Notes: a model not told the origin generated them from the sequence alone. Numbered from the stretch's first letter, positions 42,747 to 53,470 are shown. The stretch: DNA of 64,000 nt from Sphaerolaimus hirsutus (GCA_964036195.1 OZ038458.1:14583832-14647831); one strand, 5' to 3'. Translations and numbers: made by a program.

Positions 42747-42959
42747 TAAAAAGCGCCAACAACTTAAATCCAAACAACAACAACAACTTATCTTACATCG
42801 TCATTTTAAGCAAAAAGTCCTTGTGTAACTGAAGTTCTGTCACGTTGTCAAATGCCATGCGATGTGTCAAAAGTTCAATAATAAAGTTTTTTATTGACAT
42901 TTTACATGGCATTTGATACTTTACAGCGTGCAGGACTGCCCTCGGAGACTAGTCCAAAC

Positions 42960-43377
42960 TAACAATGGCAATCCAAAATTCGAAACCATATTAAAAATTG
43001 TATTCCACCATGAGAAAAACACTTAAAACACGATTTTTAAAAAAAATTCGACGAGTATTTTTATAATTTTCAAGTCTCTGTGGTTGTTAATGTAAAATGC
43101 TGCACTTTTAGCTTGCATGTAAAATTCAAAACCACAATTTTAAAACTTTAATTTCCTACCTGATTGTTGTTGTAGAAAAGTTTTTGTGCAAGTGTTCAGT
43201 TGCAACAGCTTGGTACCCCGTGTGCTCACATAAAGATCGTGCTCAAAACTGAACAGCAAAACTCAAAAATGCAATGCCTAAGCGGAAAAAAATTGGAAAA
43301 ACTCTAATTTAGAAAAGTAATTTGGAAGAGAACACTCAAATATTTAAGCACTTTTTCAAGATGGTGTGCCATCGTTA
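42960..43377. mobile_element. Older hAT-like MITE related to 16432-17258
   Basis: Ends TAACAATGGCAATCC and TGTGCCATCGTTA. Flanks GTCCAAAC (42952-42959) and GCGCAAAC (43378-43385) match at six of eight positions, suggesting a decayed duplication. Confidence 0.65.
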
Positions 43378-43675
43378 GCGCAAACTCTCAGTTCCTGTAA
43401 AATCATGACAAAAATAACAAAACTTGACTGGAGCACTGAAGTTGACTTACGTTTAGGTATCTTGCGAGTTAAACAAATTAGTAGCTGTGTATTAGCATGG
43501 CTGCATATGTGTGCAGCAATTGTTTTGGCGCAAACGTCCGGCGACATGGTCTAGAAAAGCACCATGGCACTTGGCGCTATGCACGCCAAATCGCGGTTTA
43601 TACACCACGAGTGTCCTGTATGGTAATCAGATTGACTTTCGTATTCTTTTCAGAATCTGAAATATATACGGTAGA
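43378..43675. other. Unassigned stretch with a short GCGCC remnant
   Basis: 43553-43590 (agaaaagcaccatggcactt) resembles the end of a GCGCCA-array element. Nothing else recognised. Confidence 0.4.
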
Positions 43676-44020
43676 TGTTACCGTAATCCTCTGAATAAAA
43701 CTACCGTAATCCTCTGAATAAAACTACTGTAATCCTCTGAATACAGTTACCGTAATCCTCTGAATATACCTACCATAACCCACCAAATATACCTACTGTA
43801 ACCCACTTGCTATTGTACTCTTATGAATAAAATGTTACTGTAATCCACTGAATATAACTACTGTACTCTCATGAATAAAATGTTACCATAATCCACTGAA
43901 TATAACTCCCATAACCCACTTGCTATCGTAATCCCATGAATAAAAAGATATGGTGATCATACACTACCATAATTCTTCGAATATAAGGTTATGGTACTCT
44001 ATCACTGAATAAAACATTAC
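43676..44020. repeat. Tandem 'accgtaatcctctgaataaaa' repeat
   Basis: Units of ~27 bp are near-perfect for the first four, then progressively diverged. Reversed single copies occur to 45180 (for example attcagaagattatggtag at 44871-44890 and gctgattacggtag at 45160), so this may be the left end of a ~1.5-kb element. Confidence 0.7.
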
Positions 44021-44032
44021 TGTAGTCATGTT

Positions 44033-44400
44033 CTGGGTTGGTTTTAGTAAAATTATTTTTACTAAAATTGTAGTAAAATTGTATTTTTTCTTGTTTTATT
44101 CTTCAATTTTCCATTTTATTATTTATTTTAGTTCATGGCCAGGATTGATTTTAGTAAAATTCTTTCAACTAAAATGAGAGTGAAATTGTATAAAAATTGC
44201 ATTTTTTCATGTATCATTTTATTTTATTCCTCAATTTTCCATTTTATTTTTATTATTTTTTTTAGTTTGTGACCAGGATTAATTTAAGTAAAACGAATTT
44301 TACTGAAATCATAGTAAAATTGTAAAAAAATTGTATTTTTTCATGTTTTATTTTTTTCTATTCTTCAATTTTCCATTTTTATGAGATTTTGCCAACCTTG
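44033..44400. mobile_element. hAT-like AT-rich MITE, near-perfect 8-bp TSD
   Basis: Ends CTGGGTTGGTTTTAG and GATTTTGCCAACCTTG, flanked by GTCATGTT (44025-44032) and GTCATGTC (44401-44408), seven of eight identical. The body is three tandem ~120-bp units of AT-rich sequence (tttcaattttccattttatt). Confidence 0.8.
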
Positions 44401-44408
44401 GTCATGTC

Positions 44409-44994
44409 ACCATAATCTTCTGAATAAGATTTTTACTGTAGATTTGCACTATAAAACTACCATCTATCAAATAGAACTATGGTATCTTTCACTACCATAA
44501 ACATATAAATGTAATTTCATATGTCAATGTGTGTTTATTTTTTGGATAGCTTAAGCTTACGTTTACAATGATAGCATCAAAGTACATATTTTAAGCTTAG
44601 GGCATCAAACCATTTTAAGTTTAGGCATATGGCATTGGACTTAGGCTTTTTAGTTGTCATATAAATTCAATATCTACCTTGGAATGTAAGTTTGCAGTGT
44701 GCTTTTTGTTCATATGTTTATAGTAGTGAAAACATCCTATTTGAGAAATTATGGTAGCTATATACAGAGGTTAGGTAGCATGAAACCACTGAAATGTTAA
44801 ATTCAGACAATTACTGTAGCATGAATCTTATATTCAGATCATTACTGTAGCATGAGGTCTGTAATCTCATATTCAGAAGATTATGGTAGTGATCAACTAC
44901 CTAACCTTACATTCCTGCATTGCCTTCATTCTGAACATTTCAGTGTGTTGGCTGGCAACGCCATTTAAGTGCATTTTGTGCTCACTGAGATGAG
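44409..44994. other. Gene-free AT-rich stretch
   Basis: Only scattered words of the 43676 repeat are recognisable. Confidence 0.4.
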
Positions 44995-44995
44995 T

Positions 44996-45069
44996 GGTCA
45001 CTTGGCTCAGTGGTAGATCTCTCGCTTCCCACGCGAGAGGTCCTGGGTTCGAGTCCCACTCAAGTGGTC
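44996..45069 (+). tRNA. tRNA-Gly(CCC)-like gene or tRNA-derived SINE head
   Basis: The A box TGGCTCAGTGG (45003-45013) and B box GGTTCGAGTCC (45046-45056) are perfect. The anticodon stem CTCGC/GCGAG encloses loop TTCCCAC with anticodon CCC (45028-45030). The acceptor GGTCACT pairs with AGTGGTC with two wobbles, but three extra bases (TCA) separate it from the T stem, and no T run follows. It may therefore be a pseudogene or the head of a SINE; the ~60 bases downstream include a small hairpin (gcacta...tagtgc). Confidence 0.6.
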
Positions 45070-45199
45070 CGGTCTCTTTGCACTATTTCTATAGTAGTGC
45101 GATCAGGTCTGAACCTGCCCATCAAGGTGGGTTATGGTAGTTACCGTAACCCACTATGGTAGCTGATTACGGTAGGGACACCCGTGGTAAATAAACCCC

Positions 45200-45680
45200 A
45201 AATCGCCATGGCGCCAAATTTCTGGTGCTTTTCACATCACTAGTTTATACATTTTATTTCTATTTTTTTTGTCAACTTTGTTACCTGCCGTTCTATTGGA
45301 GGTGCCGTTGTATTGGAGGCTGCCGTTCTATTTTTTTCACCAATTTTTTCAGATTCCTCATTTCAACATAGCCTTATTTTTAATGAGGTTTGAGCAATAT
45401 TTGAATAATATCAGAGCATCAATTAGAAATTCAACACTTATTTGAATGCTTTCATCATCCACTTTTTGACTTATTTGTGTTTTGGCACACTCCCAACATA
45501 ATTTCCACCTGCCATTAGATTGGAGGTGCCGTTGAATTTGAGGCTGCCGTTCTATTGTTTTCGTGAGCGCAAAAATGCGCCAAAGCCTGCCTGCAAAACC
45601 AAAACCGTTCTATTAGAAAAAATACGGTAGATGCACTCCCGCTCACCGACGCCGAAAACAAAACACACTTCTCTCGCACA
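45200..45680. repeat. MITE remnants upstream of H4's 3' end
   Basis: 45203-45241 is the end of a GCGCCA-type element (TTCACATCACTA). 45280-45632 is a reversed member of the AATAGAACGG-type family (ends TTAGAAAAAATACGG, then TA) with repeated 'ctattggaggtgccgtt'. Confidence 0.6.
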
Positions 45681-45686
45681 AGTGGT

Positions 45687-45702
45687 GGCCCTGAAGAGGG
45701 CC
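45687..45702 (-). terminator. Histone 3' stem-loop of H4
   Basis: On the minus strand it reads GGCCCTCTTCAGGGCC, a 6-bp stem with loop CTTC, flanked by AACCCAAC and ACCAC, 45 nt after the stop. It directs cleavage without polyadenylation. A purine-rich downstream element (CGAGAGAAG) follows. Confidence 0.93.
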
Positions 45703-45746
45703 GTTGGGTTAAAGATAGCACACACACACACACCGCCGCAGCGCAT

Positions 45747-46202
<456 letters not shown>

Positions 46203-46229
46203 CTATCGTTGTCGGGTTATCGCTGCTGA

Positions 46230-47700
46230 TGATACAGGGTGCTCAATTTACGTGATTCGTTTTTTAGAATACACCTATCAGTTTTTTAGAACACACTAAA
46301 AGTCATGTTTATTTCGCATACGTCACTTGACAAAAATAATTGCTGTCTTGTAATAATCAAATAATTAATAATAACTAGGACGCAAAAATAATTGCTGTCT
46401 TCATCTATGTTGGCCCACACAGTACCCTGCAGGGCGACGTGTAAACGCGCGCGCGGTTTTTGATCTCGTGCCAACATTTGAATTTTACGCCGTGCAAATA
46501 TGTTTGGGAAAACAATAGTTTGAATATCTCAGGGTGTATACGCAGAGTTGTTAAAAGTAGCGAACTTTTTTCAAAGTATACATAAACGTAAAGTACTTAT
46601 TTTTTACTCCCCCCCTGAGTACAGAAAACGTAAAGTAAATTTTTGTCTACTTTTACTCATGAGTAAACGTGAGTAAATGTACTTTTTCCCCAGAAAAAGT
46701 AAACGTGAGTACTTGTGAGAAATGTCGCCAAAATTTTCGCTCTAATCACCCATTTTCATAACTTTTTTGCTTAGTTTAAGCAATTTTTGGCTATATATTT
46801 GCTTATATGCCAAACTTATTGACTAGTTTCCGCTATTATTAGCAGGTTTTCTCCCTTTTTTCCCTTCCTTTTCCCCAAGCGCGCCATGGCGCCTTTCAGA
46901 AAGTGGGCGCCAGGCGCCACAGAAAGGACGCCAAGCGCCAATGGCGCATTGGCGCGGCGCCCTCAAATGGCGCCATTCCATCAGTACTCGAGTATACGTA
47001 TTTATCGAGTAAAAGTAAATACGTTTCAACAACTACGCTCGGCAGACAGCAAGGGGAGGAATGCTTTGGCACCGTCGATTGAATACCGCATTCGGAAGCT
47101 TTGGAACGCGGGACTAGCGGAAATTATTTTGAAATCTAAAGAACTCAAAAGCACTTCCAAGGGTTTGAAATTAGCAAGGGAAGGCAATGCTTTTGAAAAG
47201 TACGCGTGTATACTCGGCGGACATGATACTCTGCCCTCGCACTGATTTATGTCCCGTGTTGGAAGCGTGCCAATGATTATTAAATCATGCGATTTCCATA
47301 AAAAGGTGAAAAAATTCATCGATGTGAATATGTTAATGAACAACATTATAACAACAATTAATTTTGTCATCTCTTTATGAAACTCGCACGCGTGACCCAT
47401 TGTTGGCACACTTCCAGCGGGAACCACGCGTGCAAGGTGTAAAGTAACCGGAGTATACTTCTATTTCCCTATAAAAATTACCAAATAGGATATCATCAAA
47501 AACACTGTCTAAAAGTATAAAATTTGCTTTCACATGTAAAAAGTAGTCGCTTTTACATTTTTACATTTAAAAAGTACTCGCTTATTCATACTTCTACTGT
47601 GAATAAAAGTACACGCTTTTACATTTGAGGGTAGCTGATATAGGTTTTCACTGTACCGTCTTTACGTTGCGTTCACCACAACCAAGAATTCAGAGAAGCC
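46230..47700. repeat. Repeats between H4 and H2B
   Basis: 46542-47035 is a reversed member of the GTTGTTAAAACGTA family (ends CAGAGTTGTTAAAAG and GTTTCAACAACTACG) with an internal GGCGCC-rich segment. 47205-47455 is a copy of the 13588-13830 repeat. No gene seen. This material separates H4 from the H2A/H2B pair. Confidence 0.65.
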
Positions 47701-47738
47701 CCACTACAAACAAAGCACATTTCTCTGGCACAAGTGGT

Positions 47739-47754
47739 GGCCCTGAAGAGGGCC
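47739..47754 (-). terminator. Histone 3' stem-loop of H2B
   Basis: Identical 16-base stem-loop to the other three genes, 33 nt after the H2B stop, followed by a purine-rich tract (CAGAGAAATG). Confidence 0.93.
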
Positions 47755-47787
47755 GTTGGGTTAAGTTCACAACACACCTCCACCTCA

Positions 47788-48159
47788 CTACTTAGAGCTG
47801 GTGTACTTGGTGACAGCCTTGGTGCCCTCGCTGACGGCGTGCTTGGCCAGCTCGCCGGGCAGCAGCAACCTGACGCTAGTCTGCACCTCCCTGCTGGTGA
47901 TAGTGTGCTTCTTGTTGTACTGCGCCAGGCGCGACGCCTCGCCCGCGATCCGCTCGAAGATGTCGTTCACGAACGAGTTCATGATCGACATGGCCTTGGA
48001 GCTGATGCCGGTGTCGGGGTGCACCTGCTTGAGCACTTTGTACACGTAGCTGGCGAACGACTCCTTGCGCTTGTGGCGCCGTTTCTTGCCGCCAGTGCGC
48101 GTCGCTTTCTGAGACTTGGCCGCCTTTTTGGCGCCTTTGGCGGAAGGTTTCGGGGGCAT
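47788..48159 (-). CDS. H2B: Histone H2B
   Basis: 123 residues. The start is [12 protein letters not shown]; longer open sequence upstream is non-coding promoter. The N-terminal tail is lysine-rich, the histone fold runs from [17 protein letters not shown], and the C terminus [13 protein letters not shown] is canonical. Some fold residues ([18 protein letters not shown]) differ from common arthropod and vertebrate forms. It pairs with H2A in the nucleosome. Divergently transcribed from H2A with 260 bp between start codons; intronless with a 3' stem-loop, hence S-phase expressed. Confidence 0.98.
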   Translation of the reverse strand: MPPKPSAKGAKKAAKSQKATRTGGKKRRHKRKESFASYVYKVLKQVHPDTGISSKAMSIMNSFVNDIFERIAGEASRLAQYNKKHTITSREVQTSVRLLLPGELAKHAVSEGTKAVTKYTSSK

Positions 48160-48419
48160 GGTGACAAGCGGAGATCCGGATCGAAGTCGGAGCGTGAAAC
48201 ACAAGGCTGGTTTGATGGTAGAATGGACGCGCGGCGAGTATTTGTATTCGCGCCGCTGTATTTTCGCCCGCCTGCGGCCTCCCGTCGCGCGTACAAAAAG
48301 TGGGCGGAGCCCAAATCGCCTCTCAATATATATACAGAATTTTGCGCGCGCACGCGCCATCCTCTCTCGCGCTCTGAATTTCCCACCCGACTTTTTCTCA
48401 ACCAAAAAATCCATCTAAA
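48160..48419. promoter_or_regulatory. Bidirectional H2B/H2A promoter
   Basis: 260-bp GC-rich spacer between divergent ATGs. A TATA box for H2A (ATATATATA) lies at 48326-48334, ~86 bp upstream of its ATG. On the H2B side the best AT match is AATACAAATAC (minus strand, near 48240-48252). Confidence 0.75.
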
Positions 48420-48803
48420 ATGTCCGGCCGCGGCGGCAAAGGTGGCAAGGCAAAATCCAAAGCCAAGTCACGCTCGTCCCGCGCCGGGCTGCAGTTCCCC
48501 GTGGGCCGGATCCACCGTCTACTCCGCAAGGGCAACTACGCGGAGCGGGTGGGCAGCGGCGCGCCCGTGTACTTGGCAGCCGTGCTCGAGTACCTCGCCG
48601 CCGAGGTGTTGGAGCTGGCTGGCAACGCGGCCAGGGACAACAAGAAGACCAGGATCATCCCGCGCCACTTGCAGCTGGCCATCCGCAACGACGAGGAGCT
48701 GAACAAGCTGCTGAGCGGCGTGACCATCGCCCAGGGCGGCGTGTTGCCCAACATCCAGGCGGTGCTGCTGCCCAAGAAGACTGGTGGGGAGAAGGCAAAG
48801 TGA
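48420..48803 (+). CDS. H2A: Histone H2A
   Basis: 127 residues, [20 protein letters not shown] at the start, canonical acidic-patch region ([12 protein letters not shown]), and C terminus [12 protein letters not shown]. There is no SQ motif of H2A.X and no H2A.Z signature, so it is the replication-dependent form. Forms a dimer with H2B; the divergent arrangement with H2B is typical of metazoan clusters. Intronless, followed 38 nt after the stop by a stem-loop. Confidence 0.98.
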   Translation: MSGRGGKGGKAKSKAKSRSSRAGLQFPVGRIHRLLRKGNYAERVGSGAPVYLAAVLEYLAAEVLELAGNAARDNKKTRIIPRHLQLAIRNDEELNKLLSGVTIAQGGVLPNIQAVLLPKKTGGEKAK

Positions 48804-48841
48804 AGGGCTTGACGTGCGTGTGATGTGTTACCTAACCCAAC

Positions 48842-48857
48842 GGCCCTCTTCAGGGCC
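48842..48857 (+). terminator. Histone 3' stem-loop of H2A
   Basis: GGCCCTCTTCAGGGCC flanked by AACCCAAC and ACCACT; the histone downstream element GCGAGAGAGTTGTGC lies about 10 nt later. Confidence 0.95.
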
Positions 48858-49085
48858 ACCACTCGTGCGAGAGAGTTGTGCTTTGTTTGTGTTCTGGCGA
48901 AGACAAAAACTGATATCGTTTTAAAACGTTTTGGCGTTGAAGCGTGAGTGGATGTAGTTCGACGAGCGTTGTTCTGGGGTGGGGATAGTGAATTCGTGGT
49001 TCCGTGCGGCGAGTCTCTCGCGTCTGCGGCAAGTTGATAATTATATTTTATAAGAATGAAATGAATTGTAAAATTCATTATATGA

Positions 49086-49237
49086 GTCGACATTATGTGA
49101 TTTACTGTAGGTGTTACGGTAGGAACCCATGCTAAGTATCTCAATTAAATGGAACCGTGCCAATTAGGCGCGCGTGGGGAAATTTGATATGGCTTGTGTG
49201 GCATATAATGGGCGCGTCTGTTGAGTGGCGTCAGTTT
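49086..49237. repeat. Left inverted terminal repeat of the DIRS element
   Basis: Reverse complement of 54416-54567 over 152 bp. An outer 47-bp extension (49039-49085) is specific to this end. Confidence 0.9.
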
Positions 49238-49565
49238 ATTTCATATGGATATCCTACCCTTCATCTGAGTATAGTCGAATGTCAACTCAAGTTTCGTTTG
49301 TTTATTTGTCGATCAAATCAAGCACATGGTGAAAAGCGAAATGCGAATGCGGGGTTGAATTTCAAATTATGTCAACTAAGTGTGAACCGAAAAGGCAAAA
49401 ACGTCAACTGGGAGAGTTTTGCGTAATAAAAAGCGGATTTGAACGTGTAAAAGCGAAAATCAAATATTTTTGCCGAATTTCAAAAAATCGCAACCATTTG
49501 AAATGCGATTGGAAAAGTATGGAATTGGACATTTTCTAGTGCGAAGTGATATCCGAGTGGTGGAA

Positions 49566-49796
49566 TCACTTTTCTTGCTTTTTGTTGTCGTGCTGCTTGA
49601 AGGGGGGTCTGCGGTCGTGCTGGGGGCGTCCTCTACCGCGGGCCCGGCCGCCATGGCCGTACCCTCCCCCCCCTCTGCTGCCACGCTGGAAGTTGTCGCC
49701 GTAGGAGTGGCTGGGGCCGGGGCCGGAGCGGTCGTAGGCACGCTTGTAGTCGTATCTGCACATGTGCCATGATAAGGGTGGGAAGTGGTGGGACAA
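49566..49796 (-). CDS. RG/G-rich ORF beyond the internal complementary region of the DIRS element
   Basis: 76 codons, Gly/Arg-rich with RGGGG and RARGRGR motifs and a Lys/Gln-rich end. It lies 3' of the recombinase on the coding strand, between the internal complementary region and the left repeat. The string ACATGTGCAG just before ATACGACTAC could be a splice acceptor, so it may be a terminal exon adding an RNA-binding tail. It could equally be a chance GC-rich frame. No known function. Confidence 0.35.
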   Translation of the reverse strand: MSHHFPPLSWHMCRYDYKRAYDRSGPGPSHSYGDNFQRGSRGGGGYGHGGRARGRGRPQHDRRPPFKQHDNKKQEK

Positions 49797-49892
49797 TCAC
49801 ATAATGTCGACTCATATAATGAATTTTACAATTCATTTCATTCTTATAAAATATAATTACATTCGTCGACATTATGTGATTTACTGTAGGTG
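49794..49892. repeat. Internal complementary region of the DIRS element
   Basis: The left half is the reverse complement of the left element end and the right half that of the right end. They meet at AATT/ACATTCG (49858/49859). It acts as a splint for replicating the terminal sequences. The recombinase stop codon lies inside it. Confidence 0.9.
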
Positions 49893-50984
49893 AATTAAAA
49901 GGTGGCACATGTGAATGTACCTGTGCAAGTCTCTTTTATAATGTTTGAAGAAACTGCGGGATTTTTCAGACCATAAGCCAGCCTTGAGAATTGCATGTAA
50001 AGGTTGACCTTTACGGTGTGCGTCATTAGCTACGGCACCGCGTAGACTGTGTGGTGCGAAGTGTTTGGGTACTCCAGAGAGTAGCATAATGGTAGCAATC
50101 CATCGACGTATTGTGTCGGATTTGGCTGGCTTGTGCGGAGCTGTGCATGTAATGAACAGTTCGGCGGTTGCACCTCGGAGGGTTTCGGTGCGTGAAATAT
50201 AGTCACGGACCGAAGAAACGGGGTCGAGCACAGATTGTGGCTGTGCTGAAATGATGAATGAAGCCAGTGGACCACTTTTTTGTGTTTTGTGTGGTCTGAG
50301 TAATGTGAATTGGCAGTGGTCCTCGGTGAATTGCAATGAAGTGCAATCAATTGAGGCAATTTCGGCGGCCCGGCAGGGACGTGACAGAGCCAAAAGAATG
50401 GCTGTCTTGCAGGAAAGATTTTTGAGTGACAATTTATTGTTGTCGGGCCAGTTTTCACTGATAAATTTGTGTATCAGAGAAATATCCCAAGTTTCATTGT
50501 AGCGGGGTTTTGTGGGCTTTAATTTGAAAGCACCCCTCGAAAATTGTTTGAGCATGTGATTGTCTCTGATAATTGCAGAGAGGCGGGGGTCAATGAAGGC
50601 CAAAATGGCAGCCTTTTCATTGAAGACTGATTGGGAACTTTTGATGTGGCTTTGTGAAATGTAGAAAGCCAAATAATTTATCACATTGGCTGCAGATGGC
50701 GAAAGCGGATCAAAGTTCCGCTGTGAAGTCCAACGAAGCCACCTTTTCCAGGTTGACTCGTAATGTTTCCTTGTAGATTCAGCCAGTGATTGGGAGATAA
50801 TTGTGGCTGCTTGTTTCGAAATTCCTTGCTGCGCAAGGAATTGCCCGTGACTGGCCATGCCAGCAGCTGTAGCCGGTCCGGCAGCCAAGGGTGTCCGTGA
50901 CCCATTGGGTTGGTGATTAGGTCTGGGGCGGAAGGCAGTAGATAAGGGAAGTCGAAACACATTTCGAGTAACAGTGGCCACCAA
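49881..50984 (-). CDS. YR: Tyrosine recombinase of the DIRS element
   Basis: 367 codons. The N-terminal half resembles a core-binding domain (STRKHYESTWKRWLRW). Catalytic residues: Arg205 in SRPCRAAEI, the HxxR box HSLRG (His312, Arg315) and Tyr349 in FKHYKRDL. It would integrate the circular DNA copy by strand exchange without a target duplication. It overlaps the end of the RT ORF by ~300 nt in another frame, a known DIRS arrangement. Its stop lies in the internal complementary region, so the true start and expression mode (for example internal initiation) are uncertain. Confidence 0.9.
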   Translation of the reverse strand: MVATVTRNVFRLPLSTAFRPRPNHQPNGSRTPLAAGPATAAGMASHGQFLAQQGISKQAATIISQSLAESTRKHYESTWKRWLRWTSQRNFDPLSPSAANVINYLAFYISQSHIKSSQSVFNEKAAILAFIDPRLSAIIRDNHMLKQFSRGAFKLKPTKPRYNETWDISLIHKFISENWPDNNKLSLKNLSCKTAILLALSRPCRAAEIASIDCTSLQFTEDHCQFTLLRPHKTQKSGPLASFIISAQPQSVLDPVSSVRDYISRTETLRGATAELFITCTAPHKPAKSDTIRRWIATIMLLSGVPKHFAPHSLRGAVANDAHRKGQPLHAILKAGLWSEKSRSFFKHYKRDLHRYIHMCHLLIHLQ

Positions 50985-53431
50985 GCCTTCTTTGGCCAGA
51001 AGGGCGTTATGATGACTGCGCTGGCTTGGTGGTCATGCAATTGGCGTAAAGAGCGGCCAATCATGCAGAAAGGTGGAAAAAGGTAACTGAAGTAGTCTGC
51101 CCAGTTGAGTGTAAAAGCATCCATTGCGAAGGCATTTGGATCTTCGCCCCAGGAAGCATATTTTGCCAGCTGCGCATTGTGGCGGCTGGCAAAAAGATCG
51201 ATGTCGAAGCCATTGAATAGATCGGATAAAGATTGGAAGACTGAGCTGTCTAGGCGCCAGTCGCTGGGGGAGAAAGCTAGTCTGCTAGCTGTGTCTGCGT
51301 CCTGATTGTCCACACCGGGGACATGCTGTGCTTTGAGAAAAATGCTTCTCTCGGTGCACCAGGACCAAATTTTGATGGCAAGTCTGGCCATCGGGCGGGA
51401 ATGAGTTCCGCCCCTGCGGTTGACGTATGCGATGGCTGTCTTGTTATCGCATAGGACTAGAATGTGACCGTTGCGAAAATCCTTCGCAAAACACTGAAGG
51501 GCGTGCCAGATGCCCAAAAGTTCTAGATGGTTGATGTGGTAAGTGTTTTCTGTGGGTGTCCAATGGCCATGAATTTTGTGGCCATTGTGAGCGGCGCCCC
51601 AACCCGAGTGGGATGCGTCCGTAGTGAAAGTCATGTCAGGTGATGACTCAATGATTGGTCGTCCGTGCCACAAATTCAATTGTGTGGACCACGATTGAAG
51701 TTCTAACTTGGTTTCCGGTCTCAAATAAATGTGGCTGTTGTATGAGTTGTGAGTTCTGAGGCCATCGATCAACTCAAATTGAAGTTCACGCAAGTGGCAT
51801 TCGCCATCTATAATGGCGCCAGTAGCAAATTGTAACTGGCCGATAATTGCGGCCAGGGCACGCAGTGAGACTTTGTAGGAAAGTGCCATCTCATTGGCAG
51901 CTTGTTGAAGTCGAGAGCGCTTTTCAGGAGGAACTGTGAAAAGCATTTTGTCGCTTTCGATTGTGAGTCCTAAAAACTCCATGCTTTGAGTACCGTCAAG
52001 TTGGCATTTTTTGTCATTGATGACAAAGCCGCATGAGCGCAGGGTGTGCACGATTAGGCGTGCGTGATTTTCGGCATCCATTTTTGAAGATGCGAAAATT
52101 CCGATGTCATCAAGGTAGGCGATGCATCTAATCCCCATCTTGCGCCAGAAAGTTACAAGTGGGGAAAGAATTCTGGTAAATGTGTGTGGGGCTGAGGAAA
52201 GGCCGAACGCCATGCAAGTGAACTGGAAAAGTTGATGATTCCATTCAAATTGTAGGAATTGTTGTTCCTCTTTTGCTATGGGAATTGCGAGGTAGGCGTC
52301 AGAGATGTCAACTTTGCACATGTAATCTGATGTGCGAATAGTTGACTTGACAGTTGACAGTGTCTCCATTTTAAATGTCTCAACTTTGATGTATTTATTG
52401 AGTGGAGACAAGTCTAGGATCGGTCTGATTTTACCGTTTTTCTGAGAGACGATGAAAAGTCGGCACACAAAACGCTTGTGTGCATGGGAAATGGGCTTTA
52501 TTGCACCTTTGTCTAGGAGTTCTTGAACCTTTTCAGTGATAATTTGCTCATCATGTGGAGCAAATTTAATTGGAGGCATCCATAAATTTGGGATGTCACT
52601 CGGAGCAGTGTGCAGGTTCAAATATGCACCTTGAATCTGGTCCAGCACCCAAGAATCATCGGTAATGGTGAACCAATTGTTGACAGCATATTTGATGCGA
52701 CATGCAATTGGCAGAGACGACCATTGGTCGTGTGAGTCGGGAAAGAAGTTAAAATGCATGATTTTGGCATTTTTTGAGTTGTCCGGAAGGGTGTAGTTGT
52801 TGGAATTTTTAATGAATTCCAAGTTGACGGAGTCTTGAGTAGATTCAGAAGTGTGAGTGGGCGACGAACACGTAACGGGAGAGCTGGTCAATTTGTCAGT
52901 ATGAATTGACTGACTAAAAACAGGCTTGCTGGACACTCGCACACTGGGCAACGGTTTGAAGCAAACTGACCTGCTGGAGTCTCTGCTGGAGTAGCTGTTG
53001 TGCTGGGGTCGATCGAAGCGACTGTAGGGCTTCGAGCGGTTGGAGTTGTGCGTGTCGCTGTCAGGTTTGACGCGAACGCCGAGGCCGCTGGCGAGCCCGG
53101 TGGTGCGCTCGATGTGCTCTTTCCCGTGCTCATGTAGGAGCTTGAGGGAATTGTGGCTGCACAAAAGCGGGGCAGCTTTCTTTGTGTCGGCGCCGGCAGA
53201 GTAGCGCTCGGATTCGACGCGCTGCTCGATGGGCGCGTTGATGAGGGGCTCCAGCCTGGAGCCCTTCAAGCGCTGCAGCGTGACGCCCAAGGGCGCCAAG
53301 TTGGCGATGCGGCGCAGCGCCTGCAGCTGGTACTGGGCGTGTGAAACGGCCCGCAGCGCCCAGTTGACCGCCGTGCGGCATTCGGCCTCTTGGCTGCGAG
53401 GCGGAGAAATATTTAATCTAGCCGAAAACAT
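50681..53431 (-). CDS. DIRS reverse transcriptase-RNase H with methyltransferase-like domain
   Basis: 916 codons from an ATG 40 nt after the Gag stop. The N-terminal ~150 residues are Gag-like and basic. The RT core includes FVCRLFIVSQKNGKIRPILD, MCKVDISDAYLAIPI and YLDD at residues 439-442. RNase H begins with TTDASHSGWG (Asp605), with HLELLG and LVLCDNKTAIAYVNRRGG. Beyond it, DIDLFASRHNAQLAKYAS and the tract ending in TPFWPKKAWWPLLLEM match the methyltransferase-like domain usual in DIRS elements. No stops or frameshifts. It copies element RNA to DNA for circle formation. Confidence 0.92.
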   Translation of the reverse strand: MFSARLNISPPRSQEAECRTAVNWALRAVSHAQYQLQALRRIANLAPLGVTLQRLKGSRLEPLINAPIEQRVESERYSAGADTKKAAPLLCSHNSLKLLHEHGKEHIERTTGLASGLGVRVKPDSDTHNSNRSKPYSRFDRPQHNSYSSRDSSRSVCFKPLPSVRVSSKPVFSQSIHTDKLTSSPVTCSSPTHTSESTQDSVNLEFIKNSNNYTLPDNSKNAKIMHFNFFPDSHDQWSSLPIACRIKYAVNNWFTITDDSWVLDQIQGAYLNLHTAPSDIPNLWMPPIKFAPHDEQIITEKVQELLDKGAIKPISHAHKRFVCRLFIVSQKNGKIRPILDLSPLNKYIKVETFKMETLSTVKSTIRTSDYMCKVDISDAYLAIPIAKEEQQFLQFEWNHQLFQFTCMAFGLSSAPHTFTRILSPLVTFWRKMGIRCIAYLDDIGIFASSKMDAENHARLIVHTLRSCGFVINDKKCQLDGTQSMEFLGLTIESDKMLFTVPPEKRSRLQQAANEMALSYKVSLRALAAIIGQLQFATGAIIDGECHLRELQFELIDGLRTHNSYNSHIYLRPETKLELQSWSTQLNLWHGRPIIESSPDMTFTTDASHSGWGAAHNGHKIHGHWTPTENTYHINHLELLGIWHALQCFAKDFRNGHILVLCDNKTAIAYVNRRGGTHSRPMARLAIKIWSWCTERSIFLKAQHVPGVDNQDADTASRLAFSPSDWRLDSSVFQSLSDLFNGFDIDLFASRHNAQLAKYASWGEDPNAFAMDAFTLNWADYFSYLFPPFCMIGRSLRQLHDHQASAVIITPFWPKKAWWPLLLEMCFDFPYLLPSAPDLITNPMGHGHPWLPDRLQLLAWPVTGNSLRSKEFRNKQPQLSPNHWLNLQGNITSQPGKGGFVGLHSGTLIRFRHLQPM

Positions 53432-53470
53432 AGGAATCTAGATTAAACTGTGAATATAAGCAAAACATCT

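Noticed and set aside
43676-44020. Possible CRISPR-like array
   Set aside because: Direct tandem units without unique spacers, in an animal genome.
46542-47035. 8-bp target duplication for this hAT-like relative
   Set aside because: The two flanks do not match; the boundary probably decayed or was rearranged.
47734-48702. 322-codon ORF antisense to H2B and running into H2A
   Set aside because: It is the complementary reading of GC-rich histone codons; composition is typical of antisense shadows and it has no independent signals.
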